NCBI GenBank assembly: GCA_031002005.1
Contig: CM061921.1
Location: 142,447,283 to 142,511,282 of the forward strand
From: Vandiemenella viatica
Lineage: Eukaryota > Arthropoda > Insecta > Orthoptera > Morabidae
Direction of reading: 5' to 3'
Length of the DNA stretch: 64,000 nucleotides
The position numbers were made by a program, and so were the translations under genes. The notes beneath the pieces were generated by a model. The model was not told where the DNA came from. It saw only the letters and a list, made by a program, of their open reading frames with translations, and made no database searches. Below are positions 10,861-21,290 of this stretch, piece after piece (the stretch's first letter is position 1; every line of letters starts with the position of its first letter).

Positions 10861-12093
10861 GTTCGGCAAATGCAGCCGCGACATTAGTGCACAGGTGCGA
10901 TTCTAGAAATCTTCGTCATTTGGCGGCCACACCCTTCGGAGATTTCCCACCCAATATAGCCATCATCATCATCATTGTTCTCCAGTTTCCCGGGTGTGAT
11001 TTACGAGCCTTGGTTGCTGTAGACGATCGTCTTCTGCTGTCTCCTATCCAGAAAGGTTTCTCTGTCTGAAATCGCTTAACGTGATGTTGAATAGTAAGTA
11101 TTCGAAATATTACTTCGTACTATTATAGAAAAGTAGCCTTCCTCGTTTACCGTGCTATTGGATCTCTTTGTTGAGTTGACCATTTAATTGTATTTTACTC
11201 GTGGTGTCGCGGTTATGCTGGAGGTTCGGTTACAATACTTACTGTGAACCTTTAAAGCTCCGCGCTCTCACTAGGTTCTGGTTCTTTCTCTGACGGCCGC
11301 CAACCGATATTAAGTCGGTAAATGAAATGAAAATGCACCTTCTTATTTGAAACACATGCATTTAATAGTTAATAAGATAGTCCCGCTCCAACTCCCAACC
11401 TTTACGAAAGTTCGATATCGATACTTTGATCCTTTAAGATTACAGGTAATGCCTCCGTTAAATTTAGACTGAATAACACGCACTCTTTTCATTCATACAA
11501 CACCCTTAGTAGTTCTCAGAACAGGCCTACGGCTCACCACGAAACAATTCATATAAAATTCTGCAAATACTTTCTTCATTAATAAAGTTCCTTCATATCA
11601 CCAAAGAAACCACCTTCTACAAAATTAATTCTTTATCATAATGAACACGCGTTCTCGTCGACTCAACTGACTGTTCACTTTCACGACAGAACTCACCTAC
11701 TCCACGGCCAACGGCAGACTGCCCGACCAGAAGCCTAGGTGCGTCCTTCTCCCAAGCGCACCATGCTTCCGAATTTGGGGTTTACACCCCCGAGTTCACG
11801 GACCCGGCAGATGCTGACGTCACTAGATGACGACCAGTTTCAACCCATGCTTTAAAACTGGGTTCTACCTCCCTAAACCCACGGACTTGGCGGATGCTGA
11901 TGTCACTAGACAACCACGCAAACCGCCAATATTTAAAACTTCTCAAATTATCTTCCAAAGTAATGGGGAATTGCCATTAACCTGTTACAGTGGGAATAAT
12001 AATTAATAATGAAACTACAACTCAAAGAAAAAGAAGTAAAGCCAACAGTAAGAAACATACTTTTTAAACTATCTGAACTAAAAAGTTAAAAAT
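10861..12093. other. Non-coding stretch with an 83-bp tandem duplication
   Basis: No protein recognised. Two adjacent copies of a GC-rich block (GATGCTGAYGTCACTAGA at 11810 and 11893, with the preceding ACGGACYYGGCxG) define an 83-bp duplication covering about 11770-11930. The GC-rich part resembles an LTR or promoter region, but no terminal structure was found. Confidence 0.45.
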
Positions 12094-12571
12094 AAAATTG
12101 TAGTTTAAAAAACTAAAATCACGCTTTCGTAGTAATGTGAACTAAAAGGTTAAAAATAATATTTAAATATAAACATTTTGTTTAACAGTGATAGGACGTC
12201 CCACAATTCAGGATAAATTTATTTTTTTTGGATAAGCTTAAAGTATAAAGTCACTGATTACAAAATTAACTTTAATGTTACAAAAGCGTGGGGTGCGCTC
12301 TACATAACTTTTGACAATGACTCTGTCTTTACAAACAGCCAACGACAAAAAATATAAGACAACTGAAATAGCACCCTATACTTTTTTACATTAAAGTTAA
12401 TTTTGTAATCTGTGACTTTATTCTTTAAGCTTATTCAAAAAAATTAATTTATCCTGAATTGTGGGACGTCCTATCACTGTTAAACAAAATGTTTATATTT
12501 AAATATTATTTTTAACCTTTTAGTTCACATTACTACGAAAGCGTGATTTTAGTTTTTTAAACTACAATTTT
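12094..12571. repeat. Foldback element, ~185-bp inverted arms
   Basis: The arm 12094-12278 is repeated as its reverse complement at 12387-12571 (for example GATAGGACGTCCC at 12190 against GGGACGTCCTATC ending 12475), with only small indels, around a loop of about 108 bases. There is no ORF. It is a MITE-like or foldback transposon, next to the 3' end of the hAT relic. The arm itself contains a partial direct repeat of its outer flank (GAACTAAAARGTTAAAAATA at about 12074 and 12140). Confidence 0.85.
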
Positions 12572-13040
12572 TTTAAATAATGAATCAAATGTTCTCCAAA
12601 CAGCAGGAGACGGTTGTCCAAATATTCCATTTCAGTCTCAGTCAAATTCATTTTGTCAAGATTATCCCATAAATTGTCTGCTGAAAATTTATTCTCGGGA
12701 GTAGGATTTGATGATGAACAGGAGCGTCCAGGTTCACCAACATCCACATCCAAATTATCCGTTCTATTTCTTACTGTAATTGCACAAATTTTTCATAGAA
12801 ATGTCAAAATTTCAGTCTTCATATTTGCAATTTCGTTGCTTTTCAAATACTTCATTTTAAACTGTGCCTCAATTAGAGTGCCAGTCGCATAAGCAAATTA
12901 GGTGTTAACAGACTCACATGAGCCGCTTTTGAAGAGTACTGTATGTTCATCCTTCTGAGCAAGTTTTGAATTTTACATGGCAATCAATGATGTAATTAAT
13001 GATACTGATGACGAATTGCTATAATTTCAGATATTGCTTG

Positions 13041-13084
<44 letters not shown>

Positions 13085-13900
13085 ACTTCGACATGTTTTG
13101 TTTATTTGTATCCATTCTTCTGCAGTTGGAATTTCTATTCTGCCATTTACAGATTTACTGCATTTTTCTGTTCTACAAGTCTCTCCAACATCAAGCAGGT
13201 GCTGCCCCAACAAAGACTCATATGAAAGCGAGTTAGGACAAGTCACGTTTCTTCAAATTCATTAAGATATCGAGTGGCTTGTTCACTCTTCTTAAAATGT
13301 TCTACAGTTTTAGGACACTTTTTCACTATTGCCATTATAGCAATACCTTTAAAATTTACATCATGAATCATTAGCTGTAGAGTGTTATCCACAACCAATA
13401 AAAACTTAGTTTCCACAGCACATGGCTGCATTCATATTTGAAGCATTATTACAAATACCCAAATGGATCTGTTCTTTTGTACTGTATTTGGTAACAGTTT
13501 TAGTGACTTTTTGTGGCGTATAATGGCCCTGTTTGATCTTATTCCAACACACTAACTGCCAGTATAACCTTTTCCCTATTGTATCCTTTGGAAATGCCAT
13601 ATGCCGTGACACTCAAAAGTGAACATGTGTTTGTTTGATTACTTCATACATACGCGGTAAAACTTATCCATTTAGCCGCTTTTAAAAGCAGTGTAACCTT
13701 TTTGTTTACTTTTTCGTACGTAGCTGGCATTAAAGACTTTCTAAAATATTTCTCTGACTTTTGTCTGTACATTGGTGCAGTTTGAGGATCACTAAAATTA
13801 AGTCTAGAAAGTGCTTCTCCTTCAAAAACGTTGTAGGGAAGAATGTTTACGACGATGAGGTCCCTCTGTAGTACATTTATTAACGTACAAAGAAAACTGA
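12572..13900 (-). pseudogene. hAT transposase relic (ZBED-like), minus strand
   Basis: Reading right to left: LQRDLIVVNILPYNVFEGEALSRLNFSDPQTAPMYRQKSEKYFRKSLMPATYEKV (about 13700-13890), then ICNNASNMNAAMCCGN (13406-13460; family TDNASNM.AA), then NTLQLMIHDV...VKKCPKTVEHFKKSEQATRYLNEFE (13243-13400; family AHTLQL...VRKIVGHFKHS). These are successive blocks of the hAT transposase fold, including the region of its catalytic Asp. Frameshifts, stops and an A43 run break it. No BED finger or terminal repeats were confirmed. A weak ORF at 12562-12753 may be its ruined C-terminus. Confidence 0.75.
13041..13083 (+). repeat. A43 homopolymer inside the hAT relic
   Basis: Forty-three uninterrupted A residues, the same length as the run at 9602-9644. 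Confidence 0.95.
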
Positions 13901-15049
13901 TGATTATCAGGCCATGGTGGCGCTATTTTATTTTCTACATTATCAAGTAAAGTAGAGCGTTTAACTTCCTTTTTAAAATATTGTGGTTCATACACGATCT
14001 CTACAGGGCCATGGTAGTGCTACTTAATTTTCAACAATTTTGGAGAAAGTATATTGTTCCTTTTTAAAATACTGGGGTGCTTACACGATATCTGATTTGA
14101 AAAAAAAAAATTCATCAAGCTTTGGTATTTAACACTGGATTCACAATAAACTTCCCACTTCTTTATATTATTTTTTCAAATTGATTCTGTTGGCATTCTA
14201 TGCAGATGGTATTCGTAAAAATTGGTATATATTCGGTGGCTGGATTTAAAACTTTTGCTTCAGCGAACATTCCACTGATTTTGACTGAAGCCAAATGTGT
14301 GGGCGAAAGAGCTTTTTCTGGTGAAAGCTGAAAGTTTGGTTGGACTCTACCTAAAACCCGCTTTTACTGTAAGATGTGGGGAACTTTACCGATGTCTCAG
14401 GAAGGGGTGCTGTAATGTCTGCTATTTTGATGTTAGTTATATTTTTTAATACTTGTTTTCGGTAATGGTCACTACATCTAAATATATGATTTTGTGTTTA
14501 ACATTGAAAAATATATATAGATACCTACTCTGTCTACTCTAGATAAAGTGTTAAACATAACGGTATAGAATGGCTAAATTTAATAATTCAGATGTTTTAA
14601 AACAACTGAAACAGTTCGGACTAGTGACTTTTGGTGTTTTCATGATTGGGCTGGCTGCCCAGTGGTGACAGCTGATTCTCAGCTTTGAAGAGCTTTGAAG
14701 AACTTTGATGAAACTTGTTGTTATTCACAAACTTATAGAATATGTATAGCTCATAGTGAATGAGTGAGATGTGACACATTTTATTGAGAATGTTTGAAGT
14801 GTCGAATTCTGCTGACGCGGTCGCTAGTGGTGCCACCTATGAGTATCAACACACTTTACCGTGACCAGGGGAATCACTCAAAGGGGAATACCGAAATTAA
14901 CTTTTGTATTAATAACTGAAAGTTTAATTAATGTTCAACTCTTCATCCATTACCAGTCGCGATCACAGTGTTTATCGGACTTCTATATATACACCCGAAG
15001 GTTGTAGGTTTCTTAGCTAAAACGGCTCACATCTACAATTCTTTACAAA
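13901..15049. other. Unassigned stretch
   Basis: AT-rich with no confident gene. Two imperfect copies of a short block (TTTTTAAAATAYTGxGGT..TACACGAT near 13973 and 14062) may be leftovers of the hAT element's 5' part. Confidence 0.35.
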
Positions 15050-15361
15050 TCTCACATGCATCTACATAACCATATCCGAAAACAGTTCAACATTAAAATG
15101 GCTGGTCGAGAAACTCGCACATGAGCACGGCCGCTCCTTGAAGACTGGCGGGTGCTGGCTTCCACATGCCAAATGTCGGTTTCGCTGGCGTTATTAACCG
15201 ACTTCCGGAAGCCGGCTAGCTTCTGGGGTCTTCCTCGGTATTCCCAAGGACCGGCGGGAAATTTAACATCCACGCAGTGGTATTACAAATAGCACAGCCA
15301 GTTCTCGGTCTCCCGGTCCATCGGCTTTGGGAGCAGCCCCTATCATATGGCTATGCTACAG
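15050..15361 (-). repeat. Partial 3' LTR of gypsy element 1
   Basis: The right edge reads, on the minus strand, TGTAGCATAGCCATATGATA, and the bases just outside it on that strand (AACAAGAGGGGTC) look like a polypurine tract. A related edge (TGTAGCATTTCCATATAATA) ends at 20702, beyond the gag end of the same element. This gives the TG start of an LTR on the minus strand. The far (left) LTR end was not determined. Confidence 0.55.
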
Positions 15362-15980
15362 ACCCCTCTTGTTTTACATAAGATTTTGGATATACAGACA
15401 AAATGGCAATGATGAACTTATCCAAAGCTTCTAAAATTACTTACGAACTTGACTCCACATTCACTCACAAATCAATTGCAACCTCGGGTTCCTATCCTAA
15501 ATACCATACATAATATCGCTTAACTGGTGCGGCGGGTGTAATACATATTTCCAAAAGCATCCTTAGTAAAATGAACACAGAAAATAATTTATGTAATTAA
15601 AAAAAAAAACACACATCAAAATTATATCAAAGGAACCACACATTATATTATTAGAATTCAATATTGTGGGGTGCAATGATCCTTCAAGACCATTGGATTA
15701 ATTGTACATGTCAGATGGTCTATTTTCACTTTTACTAAGTATCACTTCCTGAGGCATAACTATATCCAAAAACAGTTCAACATTAAAATGGCGGACCTAG
15801 AAACTTGCACATGAGCATGGCCACTCCTTGAAGGCTGCTGGGTTTTGGCTTCCACATCTTGACGTCTTGGATGATACTCCAAGTATACTTTTAAGTGGAT
15901 CATTGACTCTCATGGATAATGTACCACCTCTCACTCGTGAAGCAAACAGTAATATACATGGTTTATTACCCCACTTTTAC
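15362..15980. repeat. Gypsy 3' non-coding region with a displaced LTR piece
   Basis: Between the polypurine tract and the integrase C-terminus. The 100 bases at 15759-15858 repeat 15065-15165 of the LTR (shared CAGTTCAACATTAAAATGGC), so part of an LTR has been duplicated here. Confidence 0.6.
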
Positions 15981-15989
15981 TAGCTCAAT

Positions 15990-17100
15990 TGGATGGAAAC
16001 CTTATATTGGCCCACCTCTATATGTTACATTAACTGTCTTGAAAGGCTTTAGTGCCACCATATTATAATTTCCCTTAACTTTACCACTTTTTGCATGAGC
16101 CAAATTATAGCAAATGCCCTTGGTTCGGGAAATGACTTCATGAGGTCCCTCATACAACGTTTTAAACTTTTCAAATCTGTCGTCTATAGATGATGACTTA
16201 AATTGTGTCTTTAACAGAACTAAGTCACCTCTCCCATTTGCTGTGGGTTTGAGGTTCCTAACATGAGCCTCCTTTCTTCTTAAGGCACACTTTTTTAGCT
16301 CTTAAAAAGCTATCTTAATCTTATCAGGATATTCACTAGCCCTCGACAGAAAGTATAGGAGCTCATAAAGAATTCAGGGAGGTTCCCACTTAAACATGAT
16401 TTCGTATGGTGTTAGTGAAGTCGAAGTATGGGGAATAGTATTGATAACTCCTTTAATTTAATAAGCCTAATTCTTATGGTTGCCCTCACAGTACGTCCTG
16501 AACCATCTACTAGGTCCCTCATGACTCGCTCTATTGCATTACCTTGCGGATGGTAGAAAGACGTCTTAACTGTTTCAATACTCAAATCTTTAAATTATTC
16601 AGTCTTTACTTGTGAACTGGGGTGTATTATCTGTCAACACTTTGTCAGGTTTTCCTACATGAGGTATATAATCATTAACAAACTTTGAACAGATTACTTT
16701 GGCTGTGGCCCTCTTGGGTGGGTACAACTTTATATATTTTGAGAAGATGTTCATGACCAGACAAATTTGAGTTACTCCACCACGGGACCTAGGCAGTGGT
16801 CCAAAGATATCTAAAGCGACTAGTTCATGTGGTTTGTCAGGGGTAACACTGCATCTGTTTTATATTTCTGGCATAACTCACCACGAGAAACTATCTGCTG
16901 TATCCGCCGAGACATGTTATGGAAATACAAAGTTTCCTTCATGAACATATGACACTTGTTTATACCATAATTGCTGTAACTAAGAAGATGTTGCTTAATA
17001 AAATGGTCCACGTAGTTTTCTGGCACCCATACTTTCCACTGAGAACTAGCTTCATGGTTTCTTCTGAATAAAATTCCACTGACCAGCATGTAGTATTTTT
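15990..17100 (-). pseudogene. Gypsy 1 integrase
   Basis: The H2C2 zinc-binding region is at 16820-17089 (WKVWVPENYVDHFIKQHLLSYSNYGINKCHMF...YFHNMSRRIQQIVSRGELCQKYKT). The catalytic core follows at about 16640-16820: GPLPRSRGGVTQICLVMNIFSKYIKLYPPKRATAKVIC and a VLTDN box. The C-terminal part (about 16040-16250) reads KTQFKSSSIDDRFEKFKTLYEGPHEVI, the usual gypsy integrase tail. Integrase would join cDNA to the host genome. Stops and frameshifts occur throughout. Confidence 0.8.
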
Positions 17101-17276
17101 GTAACTTTGATTGTGGGTCACTCTCAATTAACTTGTCTCATAACTCTTATATAATGGGATCCTTTTCATGCTCCTCTTTCATGAACTTCAGGCAATATTT
17201 AAGCTCATTTTCTCCGTCCACTCCTTTAATATAAAATATGCGGTCTTTTTTTCCCAATTGACATTTATGACTCACT

Positions 17277-17600
17277 TCATTCTAAACCTACCAGTAACCT
17301 TGACAAGGCATCTGCTACACAATTTTCCTTCTCAGGGATATATTTTATCTCAAAGTCATATTCCTGGAGTAGTAAGTTCCATCTTGCCAACCTGCCATGG
17401 ACTAATTTACCCTTCTTCAAAAAGACATTTGCCTTAAGTTCAGTATGCACTGTGACCTTCCTGCCCCAAAAGGAGATACCGAAACTTTTGGAAGGTCCAA
17501 ACAATAGCCAGAGCTTCCTTCTGAGTAAAACAATAATTTCCTTCCTACTGATTTAGAATCCGGCTAGCAAAAGCGAGAGGTTTCTTTATTATTTCATATC
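17277..17600 (-). pseudogene. Gypsy 1 RNase H/connection
   Basis: The ORF 17277-17504 reads GRKVTVHTELKANVFLKKGKLVHGRLARWNLLLQEYDFEIKYIPEKENCVADALSRL, the characteristic end of the gypsy RNase H domain (RLxRW...L.Y.PGKEN.VADALSR). The upstream part is in other frames. Confidence 0.85.
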
Positions 17601-17889
17601 CCTCGGCTATTTCTTAAAAGATCTCCACACCTAGGCCATATTCCGAGCCATCCGTGGTAATACAGATAGGTAGATTCCAGTTTGGAGCACTTATATGTAC
17701 TTTCTGTAATAAACTACATTTCACTTCTTGGAACTCTTCTCACAATGCTCATTCTGGTAATAATGTTCATTCTTTTTCTTCAGTTTCCCTCTGATAAATT
17801 TATGATACTAATTACAAATTCCAAACTCAACACTTGTTCCTTGTTTTTTGGTATGGGGAAATTCTTGATAGCATTCAGCTTTTCCTCAT

Positions 17890-18420
17890 TGGGAGTTATA
17901 CCTGATGGGGTGATACTATGACCAAAAACTTCAATTTTGCTTGCCAGAAAAAAAATTCTTCACTGTGATAGTCATACCCCCCTCTCATTAAAGCAGTTAA
18001 TACTTCATTTAATGTACACCAATTTTCCTTGATGGTTGAGCATGAAATTGATATATCATCGACGTACACATGTACTTTGCTCCATAATTCCTTACATCGG
18101 ACTTGATCCAAAAGCACGGATGAAATTCGCGACGGCATTATTCAGGCTGAAAGGCAAAATTCTGAACTGGTGACTCCGGCCTTTGTACAAAAATGTAGGA
18201 TATATCCTGGATGTTTCTGCGATGAGAATTTGCCAATAAGATGCTGTTAAATCCAAAGAACTCAAAAGTTTATTATTTTGAAAGCGTTGTAATGTTTCAT
18301 CTACTGGGTGCGGGTGGTTCCTTTCACTGACGAGAACTTTTTTTAAAGTGCGAGCGTCTAGCACTAACCTGCCAGATTGGTCTGCTTTTGTGACTATAAC
18401 TATTGGGTTGTTATACAGAC
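17890..18420 (-). pseudogene. Gypsy 1 reverse transcriptase
   Basis: MLDARTLKKVLVSERNHPHPVDETLQRFQNNKLLSSLDLTASYWQILIAE...YKGRSHQFRILPFSLNNAVANFIRA (18092-18364) is the fingers/palm region with the SSLDLTASYWQ motif. The next piece (17896-18138) carries VHVYVDDISISCS, the YVDD catalytic motif, still intact. A frameshift separates the two pieces. Confidence 0.88.
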
Positions 18421-18464
18421 TCTTGGACCTTTCTATGATTTACCATTGCAACATCCTGTTTATC

Positions 18465-19160
18465 TCATTGTCGACAGGGTTCTTCTTTGAAACTGGGATG
18501 ACGTAAGGTTTCACAAAGAAAGGTGTGGCCCAAGTGACAGTAAAACTGCACTCGTAACACGAGTCCAGGCTGGTCAGAAAATACTTCCTTATCCTCATCT
18601 ATCATATTTCTTAGTTTTGTACGGTGTTCGCTGCTAACGCTGTCCACTATTCTTAAATCATTCTTCCTCTCCTTTCTGGTTGGTTGCATTAACATTCCAC
18701 AAATCTGTATAAGCTTTAGAAGAAATTGGGGTGCTTTCCCACTGCCTACTGCATTTCCCCACGATAGTATATTAACTGAACCCACTTTCTTCTCCTTACA
18801 ACATTTCTTCATAGTAGTTCTTCCCTTGTTCCCATGTACTTGAAATTCCAATAATCCTTGTTCAAAATACAAGATGGTTGTAAAAGCACACAACCAATCT
18901 TTGCCAAAAATACAATTGATTGTAAACCTTGGCACCACAAAAACAACAAACTCATAGAAATAGTCTTCCAACTTTACTTCTAACATCTGTGTTTTCACTA
19001 ATTTGCTCTTGCCCCCTGTGGCAGTAATAACTGACAACCAATTTACTGGTAGGGAAACCACTTTATATTTCCTTTCATTTGCAGCTTCCAGTAAACTCTC
19101 AAACAAATTTTCTAAGATGCGTGAAATTTCTGCACTTGAATCTACAATACTTCAATTGGT
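18465..19160 (-). pseudogene. Gypsy 1 protease and linker
   Basis: The 213-codon ORF reads through a retropepsin-like region: VDSSAEISRILENLFESLLEAANERKYKV (the active-site triad D-S/T-G appears as DSS at about 19135), ...FVVFVVPRFTINCIFGKDWLCAF, matching the C-terminal ILG.DWL box of gypsy proteases. The downstream part leads into the RT domain (YFSDQPGL-like motif at about 18560). The DSS change may inactivate it. Confidence 0.7.
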
Positions 19161-19799
19161 ATTCCATAAAAGATCACTAAGATTATGGAAGCCTAAACCA
19201 GCTGCTCCTCATTCTGGAACTATTCCTCTGCCCAAGCCTTCATTCGGGTTGTTGTGAAAACACTTCTAAGGTGGCTCCTGTGTTTTGATTTGATCGACCC
19301 TATTAACCTATCTGCCTCAGTCGGGCAAAAAACTTCGGCAGTCTTCAGTTTTTTATACCACTACTATTAGTTTTTTGGCTTGTACCAGGATCATTTGTGA
19401 TATCATTACTAATCACTACCGGTAGAAGGCTAAAGTATCATTGAGGACTTCCCCTTCTTCCAATCCTTCGAATGTATCCACTATTTCAATGCATGTGAAT
19501 TCCTTCCACCTCTGTTTGCATGGAATTGATTTCTTCCTCCTTCCTGAACATATGTCATTCGCCATTTATGACGGAATTCCCGTTGTTCTTGAAACTGGTT
19601 CATGCTCTGATAGTCCTCCTTGAATCTATTCTGGTGCACCGGGTTTCGTATCAGCAAACAAACTCACCCGCTGCCTCAATTGTTGTAACATCATGCATGA
19701 CCGAATGCTTTTGGATCTCCCCTGGCATCCTGTGAGCAACATCCAAAACAATTTCCCTTTCAGGTGGCGGGTTATTTAGATAACGACATTTGGAAGTAT

Positions 19800-20340
19800 C
19801 ATTCAAAAGGAAATCTTTGAGTGATTCCCTCCCGGTTGATATTTCCTTCCATACCAGGAACCCCTCTTAACCTCGTGTTGCCTTTCCTCAGACCAGAAAT
19901 TATTTTGGAAATTTGCTTTGAATTCTGAGTATGTTTTACAAATCTGATGTTGCCTTTCTCCCCAAATTCGAGCAGTACCTCGTAAATTTTGATATACACT
20001 GTTCATTTTTTCAGTGTCATCATAAACACTGAAAATTCTGTACTTCTCAAAACTATTGATAAAATTAACTGGGTGGATACGTCCCTTGGCGGTAAAGTTT
20101 TCAATTTCTATTTTCTGAGGTATAGCCAGGGACAATGGGGTTGGTACACCAACTACATGTTGCACCTGTGATTTCTTTAAATGACACTTTACTTCTTGCA
20201 ATTCTTCTCCAAATTTGGTTACTTGACTCTCGAAGTTCGAAATTTTATTCATCTCCTCAAATAAAGTCCCCAATCGTGTGTCCAGTGCTTCACAGCTTAT
20301 TGCAACTTCATCTACAATTGCTCAAAATTTAAAATACGTT
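19800..20340 (-). pseudogene. Gypsy 1 gag
   Basis: The 156-codon ORF (19803-20273) shows a coiled-coil-like N-terminus (EMNKISNFESQVTKFGEELQEVK), then HPVNFINSFEKYRIF...KMNSVYQNLRGTARIWGERQHQICKTYSEFKANFQNNFWSEERQ. The L.G.A..W and F...FW..E.Q pattern is typical of gypsy capsid. No clear zinc knuckle follows; it is probably lost between 19200 and 19700. Confidence 0.75.
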
Positions 20341-20651
20341 TCACTAACTTCATCTACTCAACCTTCAACTCCTACAAGTCTTATCCCTAACTAAGTATTT
20401 TGCAGTTTGATATTTGCTACATTGTGTTCATGAAATTAACTTTCCCAGGATCTGCTGGACCTTCAAATGCTTGAAATATTGATGCATTTGTTATGAGTAT
20501 GGGAGAGAAATTTTCTGAGTTTGGTGGTCTGCTTTCAGGAACTAGTAACGCACTCCTACTGATTGGTGAAACTACTCGTATTTAAGGGTTTAACGATAAT
20601 AACAAAGGTTACTGGCTTCTGAGATCTTCTTTACCCCCCCCCCCACCCATT

Positions 20652-20702
20652 TTCAAAACTCATCGGCTTTGGGAGTAACCCCTATTATATGGAAATGCTA
20701 CA
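20652..20702 (-). repeat. Edge of gypsy 1 5' LTR
   Basis: Minus-strand reading starts TGTAGCATTTCC and matches the LTR edge at 15361, including CCCAAAGCCGATG. Immediately inside lies a C11 run. Most of this LTR is missing. Confidence 0.55.
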
Positions 20703-21290
20703 ATTTGTTAAACAGGGGTCTGATTGTATGGGATATATATTTTTAATAAGCTCCCAATAATGATACTAAGCAAAATGGAAGCGGTTTTGATATAAATAAC
20801 AAAGTATAGGGAAAATAACCCATCAATTACTAAAATTGAGGTCAGCGAAGAGTGAATAACACATAAAACAGACACAAAAATACAATATTACGGTATAAAA
20901 CCTTATTCAAACGCTAGGATTACAAGGCATTGTAATTTGTTCAAGACGGGGTCCGATATTAAGAGATATATATCATCAAAAAGCTCTCAAACTGTTACCT
21001 AGGAAAAAGGAAGCAATTTTTACATGATATAAATACCAAATGACAGGGAAAATAACGCACCACTTACCAAATTTGAGGGCAGCGACCAGTGAATAACACA
21101 TAAGACAGACAAAAAAATAGAATATTTTGGAATAAAACCTAGTTTACGCAGTAAAGACTGCTCTCAACTTTGGTAAGTGATGGGTGATTTTTCCTATCCT
21201 TTATTATTTATATCGCCAATAAGTACCCGACACATTTGAAATGTCTAGCTGGTGATATTCAGGTATTGGGGGCCAGTATTTCCTCGTGAT
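20703..21290 (+). repeat. CR1-like LINE 3' end interrupted by a foldback insertion
   Basis: Bases from 20703 resemble the 3' coding end of the LINE at 40799-44366 (there ATTTGTTCAAAAAGGGGTCTG), and 21219-21260 resemble the continuation (ACACATTTGAAATGTCTAG). Between them, 20789-20840 reappears inverted at 21161-21214 and directly near 21038-21092. So a small element with inverted ends, containing a duplicated LINE piece (20936-21000), sits inside the LINE end. AATAAGCTCCC (about 20745) and AATAAGTACCC (about 21219) may be its target duplication. Confidence 0.6.

Larger units (their letters stand above)
15981..20651 (-). mobile_element. Ty3/gypsy retrotransposon 1, decayed
   Basis: On the minus strand the order is gag, protease, reverse transcriptase, RNase H, integrase, the Ty3/gypsy order. 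The pieces are described separately. Reading frames are broken by many stops. Edge fragments of an LTR are seen at 15361 and 20702. The same family appears again at 24250-29800. At 20702 it abuts a CR1-like LINE 3' end, so it probably inserted in or next to that LINE. Confidence 0.85.

Noticed and set aside
12999..13265. Lysine-rich protein
   Set aside because: Product of translating the A43 run; other ORFs of poly-Lys or poly-Phe (9528-9848, 13019-13246) are likewise artefacts.
14250..14345. hAT C-terminal dimerisation motif on the plus strand (AKCVGERAFSGES)
   Set aside because: Resembles SERAFS boxes, but it is a single short match in the opposite strand to the hAT relic, without further support.
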